A stretch of DNA of 64,000 nt from Pelagibacteraceae bacterium AG-390-C22 (lineage in GTDB: Bacteria > Pseudomonadota > Alphaproteobacteria > Pelagibacterales > Pelagibacteraceae): contig QCGX01000003.1 of assembly GCA_003278125.1 (NCBI GenBank), forward strand, positions 44,200 to 108,199, in the 5' to 3' direction. Shown one piece after another: positions 30,542 through 38,813 of the stretch. Every line of letters starts with the position of its first letter. Position 1 is the first letter of the stretch. The notes under the pieces were generated by a model. The model was not told the DNA's origin and did not search any database. It saw only the letters and a program-made list of their open reading frames with translations. Made by a program: the position numbers and the translations under genes.

Positions 30542-30991
30542 ATGTCCAAAATATCTATAGATTTATTATGGGAAATTGGTAATGGAAAAATGACCCCAGG
30601 AAATTATTCTAATCAGCATGAAATTACTTTTACACCTAAAATTAAAATAACTGGCGACTCAGCACCTGACTGGAGTGGAGATGAATTAAATACTAATCCA
30701 GAACAAACTTTAGCAGCCTCCTTAAGCAGCTGTCATATGATGACATTTTTAGCTTTAGCAGCAAAGATGAAATGGCCTATAATTAGCTATAAAGATAATG
30801 CGGTAGCAACTTTAGGAAAAAATTCTAAGGGCAAAATGTCAGTTACTAGATTAGAATTAAGTCCCAAAGTTTCATTTTCTGATAAGTTTACTGTTGATCC
30901 TAATGAAATAAAAAAAGTTCAAGATAGGGCTCATAGATACTGTTTCATTGCAAACTCATTATCAGATGAAGTAAAAGTTTTAATTAATTAG
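30542..30991 (+). CDS. OsmC family protein
   Basis: OsmC/Ohr-type proteins are thiol-dependent hydroperoxide reductases. The 149-residue protein keeps both reactive cysteines, in SLSSCHMMTFLAL and in HRYCFIANSL near the C-terminus. The LEVS-like ITGDSAPDWSGDE and NPEQTLAAS segments are typical of the OsmC subgroup. It lies 4 bp after the acyl-CoA ligase and 6 bp before the crotonase-like gene, so it is cotranscribed with the DMSP/acyl-CoA genes; a protective role against oxidised thiol or sulfur by-products is plausible inference. Confidence 0.9.
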   Translation: MSKISIDLLWEIGNGKMTPGNYSNQHEITFTPKIKITGDSAPDWSGDELNTNPEQTLAASLSSCHMMTFLALAAKMKWPIISYKDNAVATLGKNSKGKMSVTRLELSPKVSFSDKFTVDPNEIKKVQDRAHRYCFIANSLSDEVKVLIN

Positions 30992-30997
30992 ATTTAT

Positions 30998-31807
30998 ATG
31001 GATTTTAAAAAAGATAATAAAATTTTGAAAACCTCTATAAGTGAGGATGGAATTTTTTTTCTTACACTTAATGACCCTCATAATCATAATGCTTTATCTG
31101 AAGAAATGATGATTAATATTCAGTCAGCACTAGATGAGTCTGTTAACAATAATCAAATAAGAGTAATTATAATTTCAGCCGATGGCCCTACTTTTTCTTC
31201 TGGTCATAATTTAAAAGAGTTAACAATAGCTCGTAAGAATCCTGATAAAGGTAAAGAATATTTTCAAAAAGTAATGGGCAAATGTTCTAAATTGATGCAA
31301 ACAATAGTTAATAATCCAAAACCAGTAATTGCTGAAGTTGCTGGAGTGGCTACAGCTGCAGGATGTCAATTAGTTGCTAGTTGTGATTTAGCTTATGCAA
31401 GCAAAAACGCTTCATTTGCAACTCCAGGGGTAAATATTGGTCTGTTTTGCTCAACACCAATGGTAGCTGTATCAAGAAATATATCTAATAAACATTCTAT
31501 GGAAATGCTTTTAACAGGAGATTTAATATCTGCAGATAAAGCGGAAAAAATTGGTTTAATCAATCAAGCAGTTGACGGCGCCTTGCTAAAAAAAAGAACA
31601 TTAGAAGCAGCTCAAAAAATTTCAAAAAAATCAGCCATGACTTTAAAAATTGGAAAAGAAGCATTTTATAAGCAAATTGATATGACCTTAAGCGAAGCAT
31701 ATGATTATGCATCCAGTGTTATGGTAGAAAATATGTTAAAACTTGATGCTGAAGAAGGAATAGGCGCTTTCATAGAAAAACGTAAACCTAAGTGGCAAGA
31801 TAAATAA
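30998..31807 (+). CDS. ECHDC3-like crotonase-fold protein lacking catalytic glutamates
   Basis: A 269-residue crotonase-superfamily protein with the oxyanion-hole motifs HNHNALS and FSSGHNLKEL. At the two catalytic glutamate positions of enoyl-CoA hydratase it has Gln124 (AAGCQLVASCD) and Gly144 (FATPGVNIGLFCS), the pattern of the ECHDC3 group, whose reaction is not settled. It is therefore unlikely to be a standard enoyl-CoA hydratase or a direct stand-in for DmdD. It sits between osmC and the alpha/beta hydrolase in the dmdA cluster, which suggests a role with a CoA thioester intermediate. Confidence 0.85.
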   Translation: MDFKKDNKILKTSISEDGIFFLTLNDPHNHNALSEEMMINIQSALDESVNNNQIRVIIISADGPTFSSGHNLKELTIARKNPDKGKEYFQKVMGKCSKLMQTIVNNPKPVIAEVAGVATAAGCQLVASCDLAYASKNASFATPGVNIGLFCSTPMVAVSRNISNKHSMEMLLTGDLISADKAEKIGLINQAVDGALLKKRTLEAAQKISKKSAMTLKIGKEAFYKQIDMTLSEAYDYASSVMVENMLKLDAEEGIGAFIEKRKPKWQDK

Positions 31808-31838
31808 TAATCAATAATTTTTAACGCTAGGAATAAAA

Positions 31839-32615
31839 TTGAATTTTTTAATCAACAGTAATGAAGTTTTCTTAATGGACACCGGATCAGCTTTTGATCC
31901 AAAAAAACACTCTATAATATTGTTACACGGTAGTGGTCAATCGCACGTAGTATGGTCGCTAACAACTCAATATCTGTCTGATCAAAATTATAACGTATTT
32001 GCCATTGACTTTCCTGGTCATGGGAATTCAGAGGGTGAAAGTTTAAAAACTATTGAAGAAATGGCTACATGGTTAGATAAAGTTATTAATAAAATAGGGA
32101 TAAAAGATCTTTCTATAGTTGGTCATTCTCAAGGTTGCTTAATAGCCTTAGAATATGCGAACCGATATCCAAAAAATATAAAAAATATTATTTTTGTTGC
32201 TGGTTCTTATGAAATTCCAGTGAACAAAAGTCTTATTGATTTAGCTTACTCAGGTGATATTGAGTCTTTAAATCTAATGATGAAATGGGGTTATGGAAAA
32301 TCTAAACAATTTATTGGAGGAAATCCTTTACAGAAGATTTTAAATTCCTCTAGAGAAATAAGAGAGGTACTAGCTGTAGATTTAATTGCTTGTAATAATT
32401 ATAAAAATGGAGCAAAAGCTGCAAAAAAGATTAATTGTCCAACTTTTTTTATTTTAGGAGAAGTAGATAAAATGATTAAGATTGAAAAAGGAAAAGAATT
32501 TGCTGGATTAATTCCTAATTCGAAAATACATATAATAAAAAATTGTGGACATATGATAATCTTAGAAAATGCTTTTGAAATGAGAGAAAAAATTAATGAA
32601 TTTTTAAAAAAATGA
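31839..32615 (+). CDS. alpha/beta hydrolase (TTG start)
   Basis: A 258-residue alpha/beta-hydrolase with nucleophile Ser97 in GHSQGC, an HGSGQSH oxyanion region at 30-36, and the catalytic His in NCGHMIILE near residue 238. The start is a TTG at 31839 preceded by a purine-rich taggaat; the N-terminal FLINSNEVFLMDTG is typical of this subfamily, so I prefer it to the ATG at 31875, which would delete the first strand. The stop overlaps the dmdA start by 4 bp (ATGA). It might hydrolyse a thioester or ester in DMSP catabolism; the substrate is unknown. Confidence 0.88.
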   Translation: MNFLINSNEVFLMDTGSAFDPKKHSIILLHGSGQSHVVWSLTTQYLSDQNYNVFAIDFPGHGNSEGESLKTIEEMATWLDKVINKIGIKDLSIVGHSQGCLIALEYANRYPKNIKNIIFVAGSYEIPVNKSLIDLAYSGDIESLNLMMKWGYGKSKQFIGGNPLQKILNSSREIREVLAVDLIACNNYKNGAKAAKKINCPTFFILGEVDKMIKIEKGKEFAGLIPNSKIHIIKNCGHMIILENAFEMREKINEFLKK

Positions 32616-33718
32616 AAACTTTTATCACAAGATCTAGAAGATTAAGAGGAACTCCTTTTACTTCAAGATTAGAAAAACATGGAGTAAAAAGTTTTACGGT
32701 TTACAATCATATGTTATTACCTACAACTTTTTCAACGCCAGAGGAGGAATATAATCATTTAAAAGAGCATGTTCAAATTTGGGATGTATCGGTGCAAAGA
32801 GAGATTGAGATTACAGGAGAACACTCTTCTGAATTAGTACAGTTGATGACATGCAGAAATTTGTCAAATTCCAAAGTTGGCAGCTGCTACTATGCCCCCT
32901 TAGTAGACTCAAAAGGTGGTTTAATAAATGACCCTTTGATTTATAAATTAAAGGATAATAAATGGAGAGTTTGTATAGCTGACTCAGATGTACTATTGTT
33001 TGCAAAAGGAATAGCTTCGGCCAAAAACTTTAAAGTCGATATTTTTGAAGCGAAAATTGACACTTTAGCTATACAAGGACCAAAATCTACAAAAATAATG
33101 GAAAAAGTTTTTGGAAAAAAAATTATTGATTTAAAATTTTTTAAATTTGATTATTTTACTTTCAAAGATAAAAAATATTTAATTTCTCGATCAGGATTTT
33201 CTAAACAAGGAGGATTTGAAATACATACGGATAACATAGCTGGTGCTTTAGAACTTTATGATTATTTTTTCGAGATTGGCAATGAATTCAATTTAAAACC
33301 TGGAACACCTAATCACCCTGAAAGAATAGAAGGAGGCCTATTATCGTATGGAAGTGATATGGATATTTCTGATAACCCTTTTGAATGTGGATTTGATAAA
33401 TATGTTGATTTAAAATCTGATATAGTTTTCTTTGGAAAAGAAAGTTTAAAAAAAATAAAAGAAAAAGGAATTAGTAGAAAACTCATGGGAGTAAAGATTG
33501 AAACAAAGTCAGTAAATGTCTCTCAAAGTATTCCTATGCTAGATTTAAAAAATAATGAAATAGGTCAAGTAAGATCTGCAGCTTATTCTCCTAAATTTAA
33601 TAAAGTAGTTGGTATTGCGATGGTTAAAAAAGATTTTTGTAACATTTCGGAAAAATTTGAAATAAAATTTAACAATAAAAAAATTTCTGGTGAGATTTGC
33701 AATTTACCTATCTTGTAA
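32612..33718 (+). CDS. dmdA: dimethylsulfoniopropionate demethylase
   Basis: DmdA transfers a methyl group from DMSP to tetrahydrofolate, giving methylmercaptopropionate, the first step of DMSP demethylation. The 368-residue protein has the GcvT/aminomethyltransferase fold and matches the Pelagibacter DmdA sequence I remember at many points: VYNHMLLPT, KEHVQIWDV, LVQLMTCR, SKQGG, LLSYGSDM, NPFECGFDKYV, and the SAAYSPKFNKVVGIAM ending. Plain GcvT is the alternative, but these stretches are DmdA-like and no glycine-cleavage genes are near. Overlaps the alpha/beta hydrolase by 4 bp; an NDUFS4-like gene follows after 2 bp. Confidence 0.92.
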   Translation: MKTFITRSRRLRGTPFTSRLEKHGVKSFTVYNHMLLPTTFSTPEEEYNHLKEHVQIWDVSVQREIEITGEHSSELVQLMTCRNLSNSKVGSCYYAPLVDSKGGLINDPLIYKLKDNKWRVCIADSDVLLFAKGIASAKNFKVDIFEAKIDTLAIQGPKSTKIMEKVFGKKIIDLKFFKFDYFTFKDKKYLISRSGFSKQGGFEIHTDNIAGALELYDYFFEIGNEFNLKPGTPNHPERIEGGLLSYGSDMDISDNPFECGFDKYVDLKSDIVFFGKESLKKIKEKGISRKLMGVKIETKSVNVSQSIPMLDLKNNEIGQVRSAAYSPKFNKVVGIAMVKKDFCNISEKFEIKFNNKKISGEICNLPIL

Positions 33719-33720
33719 TT

Positions 33721-34005
33721 ATGAAAAAAGCTAAAATTTATATACCTACAAAAACAGCAATGCAATCGGGCAGGGGTAAGTTAAAAAAATGGGTTTTAGA
33801 ATTCGGAACTAAAGATAGTTCTACGAACCCTCTGATGGGTTGGGAAACTTCAACCGATACACTTGGTGAAGTAATTCTTAAATTTTCATCTAAAGAGAAG
33901 GCGATTGAATATGCTAAAGCAAATAATATTTCATATAACGTTATAGAACCAAAAAAGAAAGAATTTGTTATAAAATCATACGCAGACAATTTTCTTAAGG
34001 ATTAA
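33721..34005 (+). CDS. ETC complex I subunit, NDUFS4-like
   Basis: A 94-residue protein of the ETC_C1 family, homologous to the mitochondrial complex I accessory subunit NDUFS4 and conserved in alphaproteobacteria. Motifs: KIYIPTKTAMQSG at the start, KWVLEFG, the hallmark PLMGWETSTDT, and a C-terminal SYADNF. The ATG at 33721 is preferred over one at 33697 that would overlap dmdA and adds residues (MQFTYLVI) unlike the family. It is expected to bind the cytosolic arm of NADH:quinone oxidoreductase. Its place in a DMSP cluster is probably operon convenience. Confidence 0.9.
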   Translation: MKKAKIYIPTKTAMQSGRGKLKKWVLEFGTKDSSTNPLMGWETSTDTLGEVILKFSSKEKAIEYAKANNISYNVIEPKKKEFVIKSYADNFLKD

Positions 34006-34007
34006 TT

Positions 34008-35012
34008 ATGTGGCGAAGTTTTTTTACAGATAAAAAGTGGTTTTATTGGTCTTATGGAGGTGGAGCTTTTATTTTATTTTTATTGGTTTCTCAAACTTAC
34101 TTAGATGTCTTATTTAATAGCTGGTACAAAGATTTTTACGATATTTTACAAACTGCTGAAAAAAGAGATATCTCTGAATTCTGGGCATCAATAGAAAAAT
34201 TTCTTTATATAGCATTACCTTACGTAACTCTTTTTGCATTCACAAATTGGTTTACTAGATTATGGGCATTTAGATGGAGAGAGGCAATTACTTTTTCATA
34301 TATGCCTTATTGGAGAGCAACAGAAGCAAAAGTGGAAGGCTCATCTCAAAGAATTCAGGAAGACTGTATGAATTTTGCAAAAATAGTTGAATCTATTGGT
34401 TTGCAGGTGGTTAAAGCAATAATGACTTTAATAGCCTTTATTCCTATACTTTGGGCACTTTCATCTAACGTTTCAGTACCTTTTTTAAATAACGTTTCTG
34501 GATCTTTAGTATGGGTGGCTTTAGTTCTAAGCATCGGTGGGATCATTATAAGTTGGCTAGTTGGAATAAAACTTCCAGGATTAGAATATAACAATCAGAA
34601 GGTGGAAGCTGCCTTTAGAAAAGAGTTAGTTTATGGAGAAGATGATAGAAAAAATTATGTTCAAGCTCCCACAATACTTCAGTTATTTACAGGTATTAAA
34701 TTTAACTATCATAAATTATTTTTGCACTATGGTTATTTTGATCTTTGGGCTATTTGGTATAGACAATTATTTGTAATAGTTCCTTTTTTGATTATGGCTC
34801 CAGGTTTATTTACTGCTGCTTTTACATTAGGAGTTATGATGCAAGTTGTAAATGCTTTTGGTGAAGTTAAAGATGCCTTTTCTGTTTTTTTATATAATTG
34901 GACAAGAATTACAGAGCTTAGATCAATACATAAACGTCTAATGGAATTTGAAACTGCTATTAATTTTAAAAAGAAGTTGAGAAAACCTAGAAAATCTGAT
35001 GTAAGAGCTTAA
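34008..35012 (+). CDS. SbmA/BacA-like inner-membrane transporter
   Basis: A 334-residue membrane protein of the SbmA/BacA family, which imports peptides and peptide-like compounds driven by the proton gradient. Several hydrophobic segments are visible, together with conserved stretches: NSWYKDFYDILQ, FRWREAIT, GSSQRIQEDCMNFA, LVWVALVLSIGG and the FGEVKDAFS region. Some relatives carry a C-terminal ATPase, which is absent here. It follows the NDUFS4-like gene by 2 bp and abuts the AEC transporter. The substrate is unknown. Confidence 0.85.
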   Translation: MWRSFFTDKKWFYWSYGGGAFILFLLVSQTYLDVLFNSWYKDFYDILQTAEKRDISEFWASIEKFLYIALPYVTLFAFTNWFTRLWAFRWREAITFSYMPYWRATEAKVEGSSQRIQEDCMNFAKIVESIGLQVVKAIMTLIAFIPILWALSSNVSVPFLNNVSGSLVWVALVLSIGGIIISWLVGIKLPGLEYNNQKVEAAFRKELVYGEDDRKNYVQAPTILQLFTGIKFNYHKLFLHYGYFDLWAIWYRQLFVIVPFLIMAPGLFTAAFTLGVMMQVVNAFGEVKDAFSVFLYNWTRITELRSIHKRLMEFETAINFKKKLRKPRKSDVRA

Positions 35013-35911
35013 TGGAGCTCTATCTCAAAATTGTAGACGTACTATTTCCAGTCTTTTTTGTAATAGGTGTAGGATACTATTTAGGTAAAAAAGACCCAAA
35101 TTTCGATACTAAATTTATAACTAATTTTGCTGGAAATATTGGAACTCCAGCAATGATTTTTTATACGATTACTACAACTGGAATAACTCTTGAAATATTT
35201 GTTGAATACTTCATTTATTCCTTGATTATAATTACTGGTTTTTCATTAGTCGGATTGCTCTCTTTGTTTTTGCTTAAGAAAGATATCGTAAGTGAATTGC
35301 CTCCTTTAATCCTGCCTAATACAGGAAATATGGGTGTCCCTATATGTCTTTTTGCTTATGGAACAAGTGGTTTAGGAGTTGCCTCAGCTGTTGCTTCAGT
35401 AATAATACTTCTTCATTTTACATTAGGAGTTTTGCTAGCCAAAAAAAGTTTTTCAATAGATATATTAATTAAAAATGTTCCAATTTATGCTATTTTAGCA
35501 TCAGTAATCTTTTTATATTTTAGGTGGGATGTTCCAGGGTATATTGAAAACACCACTTTTCTTCTGACGTATACAACTATTTTTTTAGTTTTAATGTCTT
35601 TGGGAATAGCTTTATCAAGATTTCAGGTTGTTTCTTGGACTAAAGCATCAATTCTAGGGGCTGTTAGAGTAATAATAGGACCCATAATAGGATTAGGTTT
35701 AATAAGATATTTAAATTTAGATGGGTTTGCAGCTGGAGTCTTGTTAATTCAATCTGCAATGCCTAGTGCTGTTTTAACTTATCTAGTAGGCTCCATGTAC
35801 TCAGAGAGGAAAGTTGTAGATAGTGTAGCCAGTGTAATTGTAACTTCTACTGTGATGTCATTAATTACAGTTCCAATTGTTGTATTTTATAGTTTAAAAT
35901 ATTTCCAATAA
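35012..35911 (+). CDS. AEC family transporter
   Basis: A 299-residue protein of the auxin efflux carrier family with about ten membrane helices. The family's split-repeat features are visible: LPPLILPNTGNMGVPI in the first half and LLIQSAMPSAVLTYLVG in the second. Relatives export or import small organic acids; the substrate cannot be read. It is the last gene of the rightward DMSP-centred cluster and overlaps the SbmA/BacA-like gene by one base. Confidence 0.9.
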   Translation: MELYLKIVDVLFPVFFVIGVGYYLGKKDPNFDTKFITNFAGNIGTPAMIFYTITTTGITLEIFVEYFIYSLIIITGFSLVGLLSLFLLKKDIVSELPPLILPNTGNMGVPICLFAYGTSGLGVASAVASVIILLHFTLGVLLAKKSFSIDILIKNVPIYAILASVIFLYFRWDVPGYIENTTFLLTYTTIFLVLMSLGIALSRFQVVSWTKASILGAVRVIIGPIIGLGLIRYLNLDGFAAGVLLIQSAMPSAVLTYLVGSMYSERKVVDSVASVIVTSTVMSLITVPIVVFYSLKYFQ

Positions 35912-36322
35912 ATACAATGAGTTAGGTAAAGTTAATAATGTAAATTATTAATATATAAGTAAGTAATATTTACTTATATAGGAAAAAAGGTGAAAAAACG
36001 TTGATAAATATAGGTAATTTAAGCATCTTTTTAAGTCTGAAAATTAAAAAATTAAGGAATTAAAAGCTAAAACTAGCTAATACCAATACAATTATTAAAT
36101 AGAGGTCTAAAATAATCAATAATAACAACAGTTTTAGCCGAGTTAAAAGCCGCTAATAGCAATATTTCTGTGAGCATTGCAGTACGGGAATATGCCGTTT
36201 AAACGTCCATAGAGCATCTATTTTTTGCAATTTCTTAATATTGAGTACAACTAACTGGTGTATCCAATAAAATAGTAGGTGGAGTAGGGTAGATTAACTA
36301 AAACGCCCGTTAAATAACAATT
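35912..36322. other. 411-bp gap with inverted repeat and coding-like remnant
   Basis: No intact gene is seen here. The left part is very AT-rich and holds an 11-bp inverted repeat. From about 36116 to 36201 a short open stretch on the + strand reads as protein-like (SIITTVLAELKAANSN, then ISVSIAVREYAV and a stop), without a usual start codon. Its G+C looks higher than the surroundings, so it may be the tail of a lost gene. I looked for RNase P, tmRNA and 6S signatures and found none. This gap separates the DMSP cluster from the foreign-looking block ending in the recombinase. Confidence 0.5.
35952..35980 (+). promoter_or_regulatory. 11-bp perfect inverted repeat
   Basis: Arms tatataagtaa (35952-35962) and ttacttatata (35970-35980) flank a 7-base spacer, 41 bp after the AEC stop. 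No T-run follows (the next bases are ggaaaaaagg), so it is a poor terminator; it may be a binding site or recombination site. Confidence 0.4.
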
Positions 36323-36622
36323 CTAGACGATTATACCTTCTTTTTTTAAGAGTTTTTTCTTAGTTTTAATCCCGCCTTTACCGGAATATCCTCCCAAAGA
36401 ACCGTCTGATCTGACCACTCTATGACAAGGTATAGTCGGAGCCAAGGGGTTTTTCCCAACTGCATTTGCTACAGCTCTAGCTGATTTAGGCCTATTTATA
36501 CCTATAGCTACTTGTTTATAGCTCATTACAGAGCCTTTTTTAATAGTTTTTATATAATTCCATACCTTTTTTTGAAATTCAGTTCCTTTAAAACCCTTAT
36601 TTAATGGGTGATTTGGCTTCAT
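36323..36622 (-). CDS. methylated-DNA--cysteine alkyltransferase domain protein
   Basis: A 99-residue protein consisting only of the DNA-binding/active-site domain of O6-alkylguanine alkyltransferase. The reactive Cys lies in IPCHRVVRSDGSLGGYSG; GTEFQKKVWNYIKTI and the helix-turn-helix RPKSARAVANAVGKNP with its arginine finger are present. The N-terminal domain of Ogt/Ada-type enzymes is absent, as in small stand-alone MGMT or ATL forms, but the Cys is kept, so alkyl transfer is possible. Its codons use more G and C than neighbouring genes, suggesting recent transfer. Overlaps the cupin gene by 4 bp. Confidence 0.92.
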   Translation of the reverse strand: MKPNHPLNKGFKGTEFQKKVWNYIKTIKKGSVMSYKQVAIGINRPKSARAVANAVGKNPLAPTIPCHRVVRSDGSLGGYSGKGGIKTKKKLLKKEGIIV

Positions 36623-37005
36623 TTAGAATATTTTGCAAACTGTTTAGAACCCTTATTTGGCCCCGCTAATAGCAGTGTCCAAGCCGGTTTGCCTTTAGGA
36701 ATCTTCAAACTATGCCTATCTGAGGCGTTTCTAAAGCCTATATAGCCAGGACCTCTCCAGAAAGTGCCATTTTCATTGGTTTCCCAGTACCCACCTTTAA
36801 GGATAATTGTTATGTACGACCAATAATGATCGTGTAAATCACCCAAATCACTCTTCAAGATCTTATGAAGGAGAATATTGAAAGGGAACCACTTGGGTCT
36901 TTTCCGAAAAAGCAAATAGTATCTAATCATGAATGGCTCAGCTTTGTCATAGTCTGGCCAACTGGGCCCACGATCTAAAAGTAATCTTTTTCGACTCTCA
37001 AACAT
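36619..37005 (-). CDS. small cupin-like protein
   Basis: A 128-residue protein with a cupin-like core: the metal-binding pattern begins at DLHDHYW (residues 56-62), GGYWETNENG forms the middle turn, and RHSLKIPKG gives the later His. I know similar sequences from marine and phage genomes but no established function. The reading frame is rich in Gly, Pro and Trp and clearly higher in G+C than nearby genes. It is cotranscribed with the alkyltransferase gene (4-bp overlap) and divergent from the tyrosine recombinase 88 bp away. Confidence 0.7.
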   Translation of the reverse strand: MFESRKRLLLDRGPSWPDYDKAEPFMIRYYLLFRKRPKWFPFNILLHKILKSDLGDLHDHYWSYITIILKGGYWETNENGTFWRGPGYIGFRNASDRHSLKIPKGKPAWTLLLAGPNKGSKQFAKYSK

Positions 37006-37092
37006 GATCTCAATTTAAACACTTGACACTAGAAATCATCTATTATATTACTAACGATAATTAATGGTTATCAATAGTAATAAATTAATGTT

Positions 37093-38049
37093 ATGAAAAA
37101 TTTAGTAACTGATATTAAAACACTACAAGAAGAAACTTTAAAGAATTTACAAAGTTCAAAGGCAAATAATACTGTCAGAGCCTATAAGTCTGATTTTAAA
37201 GATTTTGGTTTATTCTGTGTTAAAAATGGCTTTAAGAGCCTGCCAAGTGATCCAAAAATTATTTCTTTATATTTAACTCACTTGTCAACAAAAGAAGTTA
37301 AACTAAGCACAATCAAGCGTAGACTGGTATCTATCGGAGTAATTCATAAAATGAAAGGTCATTATTTAGATACAAAACATCCAATAATCGTTGAGAACTT
37401 CTTAGGAATAAAACGAAGAAAAGGATCAATTCAAAAAGGAAAAAAACCTTTATTAATCAATGAATTAAGAAAAATTCTTAATGTCATAGATGAACAAAAT
37501 TCACCAGATATAAAAAAATTAAGAGATAAATCAATAATATTAATTGGATTTTCAGGAGGTTTTAGAAGACATGAAATCATTTCCTTAGATTATGAAGATT
37601 TAGATTTTGTATATGAAGGACTTAAGATAAACGTTAAAAGATCTAAAACAGACCAATTTGGAGAAGGTACAATAAAAGCTTTGCCGTATACAAAGGAAAG
37701 CCCCTATTGTCCTGTAACAACTCTAGAGAGATGGCTTAAAATATCAAAAATCAATAAAGGTGCAATATTTAGAAGGTTTGCAAAGGGATCTAACTTATCT
37801 AACAATAGATTAACTGATCAATCAGTGGCTATAATAATCAAAAACTATCTAAATAAAGCTGGTATTGATAGTAAAAACTACTCAGGACACAGTTTGAGAT
37901 CAGGATTTGCTACTACAGCTGCAGAGTCCGGTGTGGAAGAAAGAACTATCATGGCTATGACAGGTCATAAATCTACAGAAATGGTAAGAAGGTATATAAA
38001 GGAAGCAAATTTGTTTAAAAATAATGCTTTAAACAAAATTAAAATTTAA
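37093..38049 (+). CDS. tyrosine recombinase / integrase
   Basis: A 318-residue site-specific recombinase. The N-terminal SAM-like core-binding domain (about 15-105) contains TVRAYKSDFKDF; the catalytic domain shows Arg158 (GFSGGFRRHE), a likely Lys in KRSKTDQFG, HSLRSG (His266, Arg269), GHKSTEMVRRY (His292) and nucleophile Tyr301. All catalytic residues are present, so it could be active. No tRNA or tandem XerD partner is adjacent, which argues against chromosomal XerC/D and for an element integrase. It lies between a foreign-looking pair of genes and a polysaccharide block; its target site is not apparent. Confidence 0.95.
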   Translation: MKNLVTDIKTLQEETLKNLQSSKANNTVRAYKSDFKDFGLFCVKNGFKSLPSDPKIISLYLTHLSTKEVKLSTIKRRLVSIGVIHKMKGHYLDTKHPIIVENFLGIKRRKGSIQKGKKPLLINELRKILNVIDEQNSPDIKKLRDKSIILIGFSGGFRRHEIISLDYEDLDFVYEGLKINVKRSKTDQFGEGTIKALPYTKESPYCPVTTLERWLKISKINKGAIFRRFAKGSNLSNNRLTDQSVAIIIKNYLNKAGIDSKNYSGHSLRSGFATTAAESGVEERTIMAMTGHKSTEMVRRYIKEANLFKNNALNKIKI

Positions 38050-38813
38050 AAATTTTTAAGGTAATAATCATTATTAATATTTTTTAAAAGTTTAAAATTT
38101 TTTTGATTTAGAAAACTTAGAATCTCATCTCTTAAATGAGGAAAAATTTCAATTTGCATAAAGACATTATTATTTGACAAAAGATTAAGAGCTCCATTCA
38201 GAACGTTTAATTCATGTCTTTCTACATCAATCTTAAAAAAAAGTTTTTTATTTGTTAATTCAAATAAATCATCTAACTTAATACAGTTTATCGTTTCATA
38301 AAAAATTTTATTAGTGTTATACTTTTTTAATTCCTGGTCATTAATTGTAAGAACTGACGAACCACCCCTCTTATTTTTATCAGTAAACCATAACTTGCGT
38401 TGTTCTTTTTTATCAGAACAAGCATAATTATGACAAGAAATTTTAAATTTATTAATTTCGACATTCTTTTTTAATCTAGAAAAATTCAAGTTATTAGGTT
38501 CAAAAGCAGCAGTATTTTTAACTAAATGATTAACAACCAAAGAATAATAACCTATATAAGCCCCAACATCGAAAAAGTAATCAAATGAGTCTTCACTTAA
38601 AATGTTTAAAACATAATTTATTTGATTTGTTTCATAAAAACCCTTTAAGAAAATTTCTCTGTCGATAGAAGAACCTAGATATAGTAAAATTTTAAAATTC
38701 ATGATTTGAATTTTTTGGGGAAAATTTAAAACTGAAATAATTCTTAACAATGAAGGAATAACTCTTCTTAATCCATTAAAAGAATATAAATAAATTATAA
38801 ATTTTCTAAACAT
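38046..38813 (-). CDS. FkbM family methyltransferase
   Basis: A 255-residue SAM-dependent methyltransferase of the FkbM family, often found in polysaccharide clusters, where it O-methylates sugars. The SAM-binding motif reads DYFFDVGAYIGYYS; AAFEPNNLNF, SVLTI, and the C-terminal FFKIDVERHELNVLNGA are typical. The first 70 residues are hydrophobic and basic. It overlaps the GT9-like gene by 8 bp, placing it last in the leftward polysaccharide block, and its stop lies against the stop of the recombinase gene (4-bp overlap). Confidence 0.92.
   Translation of the reverse strand: MFRKFIIYLYSFNGLRRVIPSLLRIISVLNFPQKIQIMNFKILLYLGSSIDREIFLKGFYETNQINYVLNILSEDSFDYFFDVGAYIGYYSLVVNHLVKNTAAFEPNNLNFSRLKKNVEINKFKISCHNYACSDKKEQRKLWFTDKNKRGGSSVLTINDQELKKYNTNKIFYETINCIKLDDLFELTNKKLFFKIDVERHELNVLNGALNLLSNNNVFMQIEIFPHLRDEILSFLNQKNFKLLKNINNDYYLKNF

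Noticed and set aside
30998..31807. DmdD (methylthioacryloyl-CoA hydratase)
   Set aside because: Both catalytic glutamate positions are substituted; the ECHDC3-like pattern fits better.
35912..36322. RNase P RNA, tmRNA or 6S RNA in the long gap
   Set aside because: No conserved RNase P core, no tmRNA acceptor/T-arm end with tag frame, and no long closed 6S-like stem were seen.
36323..37005. Toxin-antitoxin pair
   Set aside because: The two overlapping genes are an alkyltransferase domain with its reactive Cys and a cupin; neither resembles a known toxin or antitoxin.
37093..38049. Chromosomal XerC/XerD
   Set aside because: The neighbourhood is foreign-looking accessory genes, and the core motif GFSGGFRRHE departs from the TGLRxSE form of XerC/D; an element integrase is more likely.
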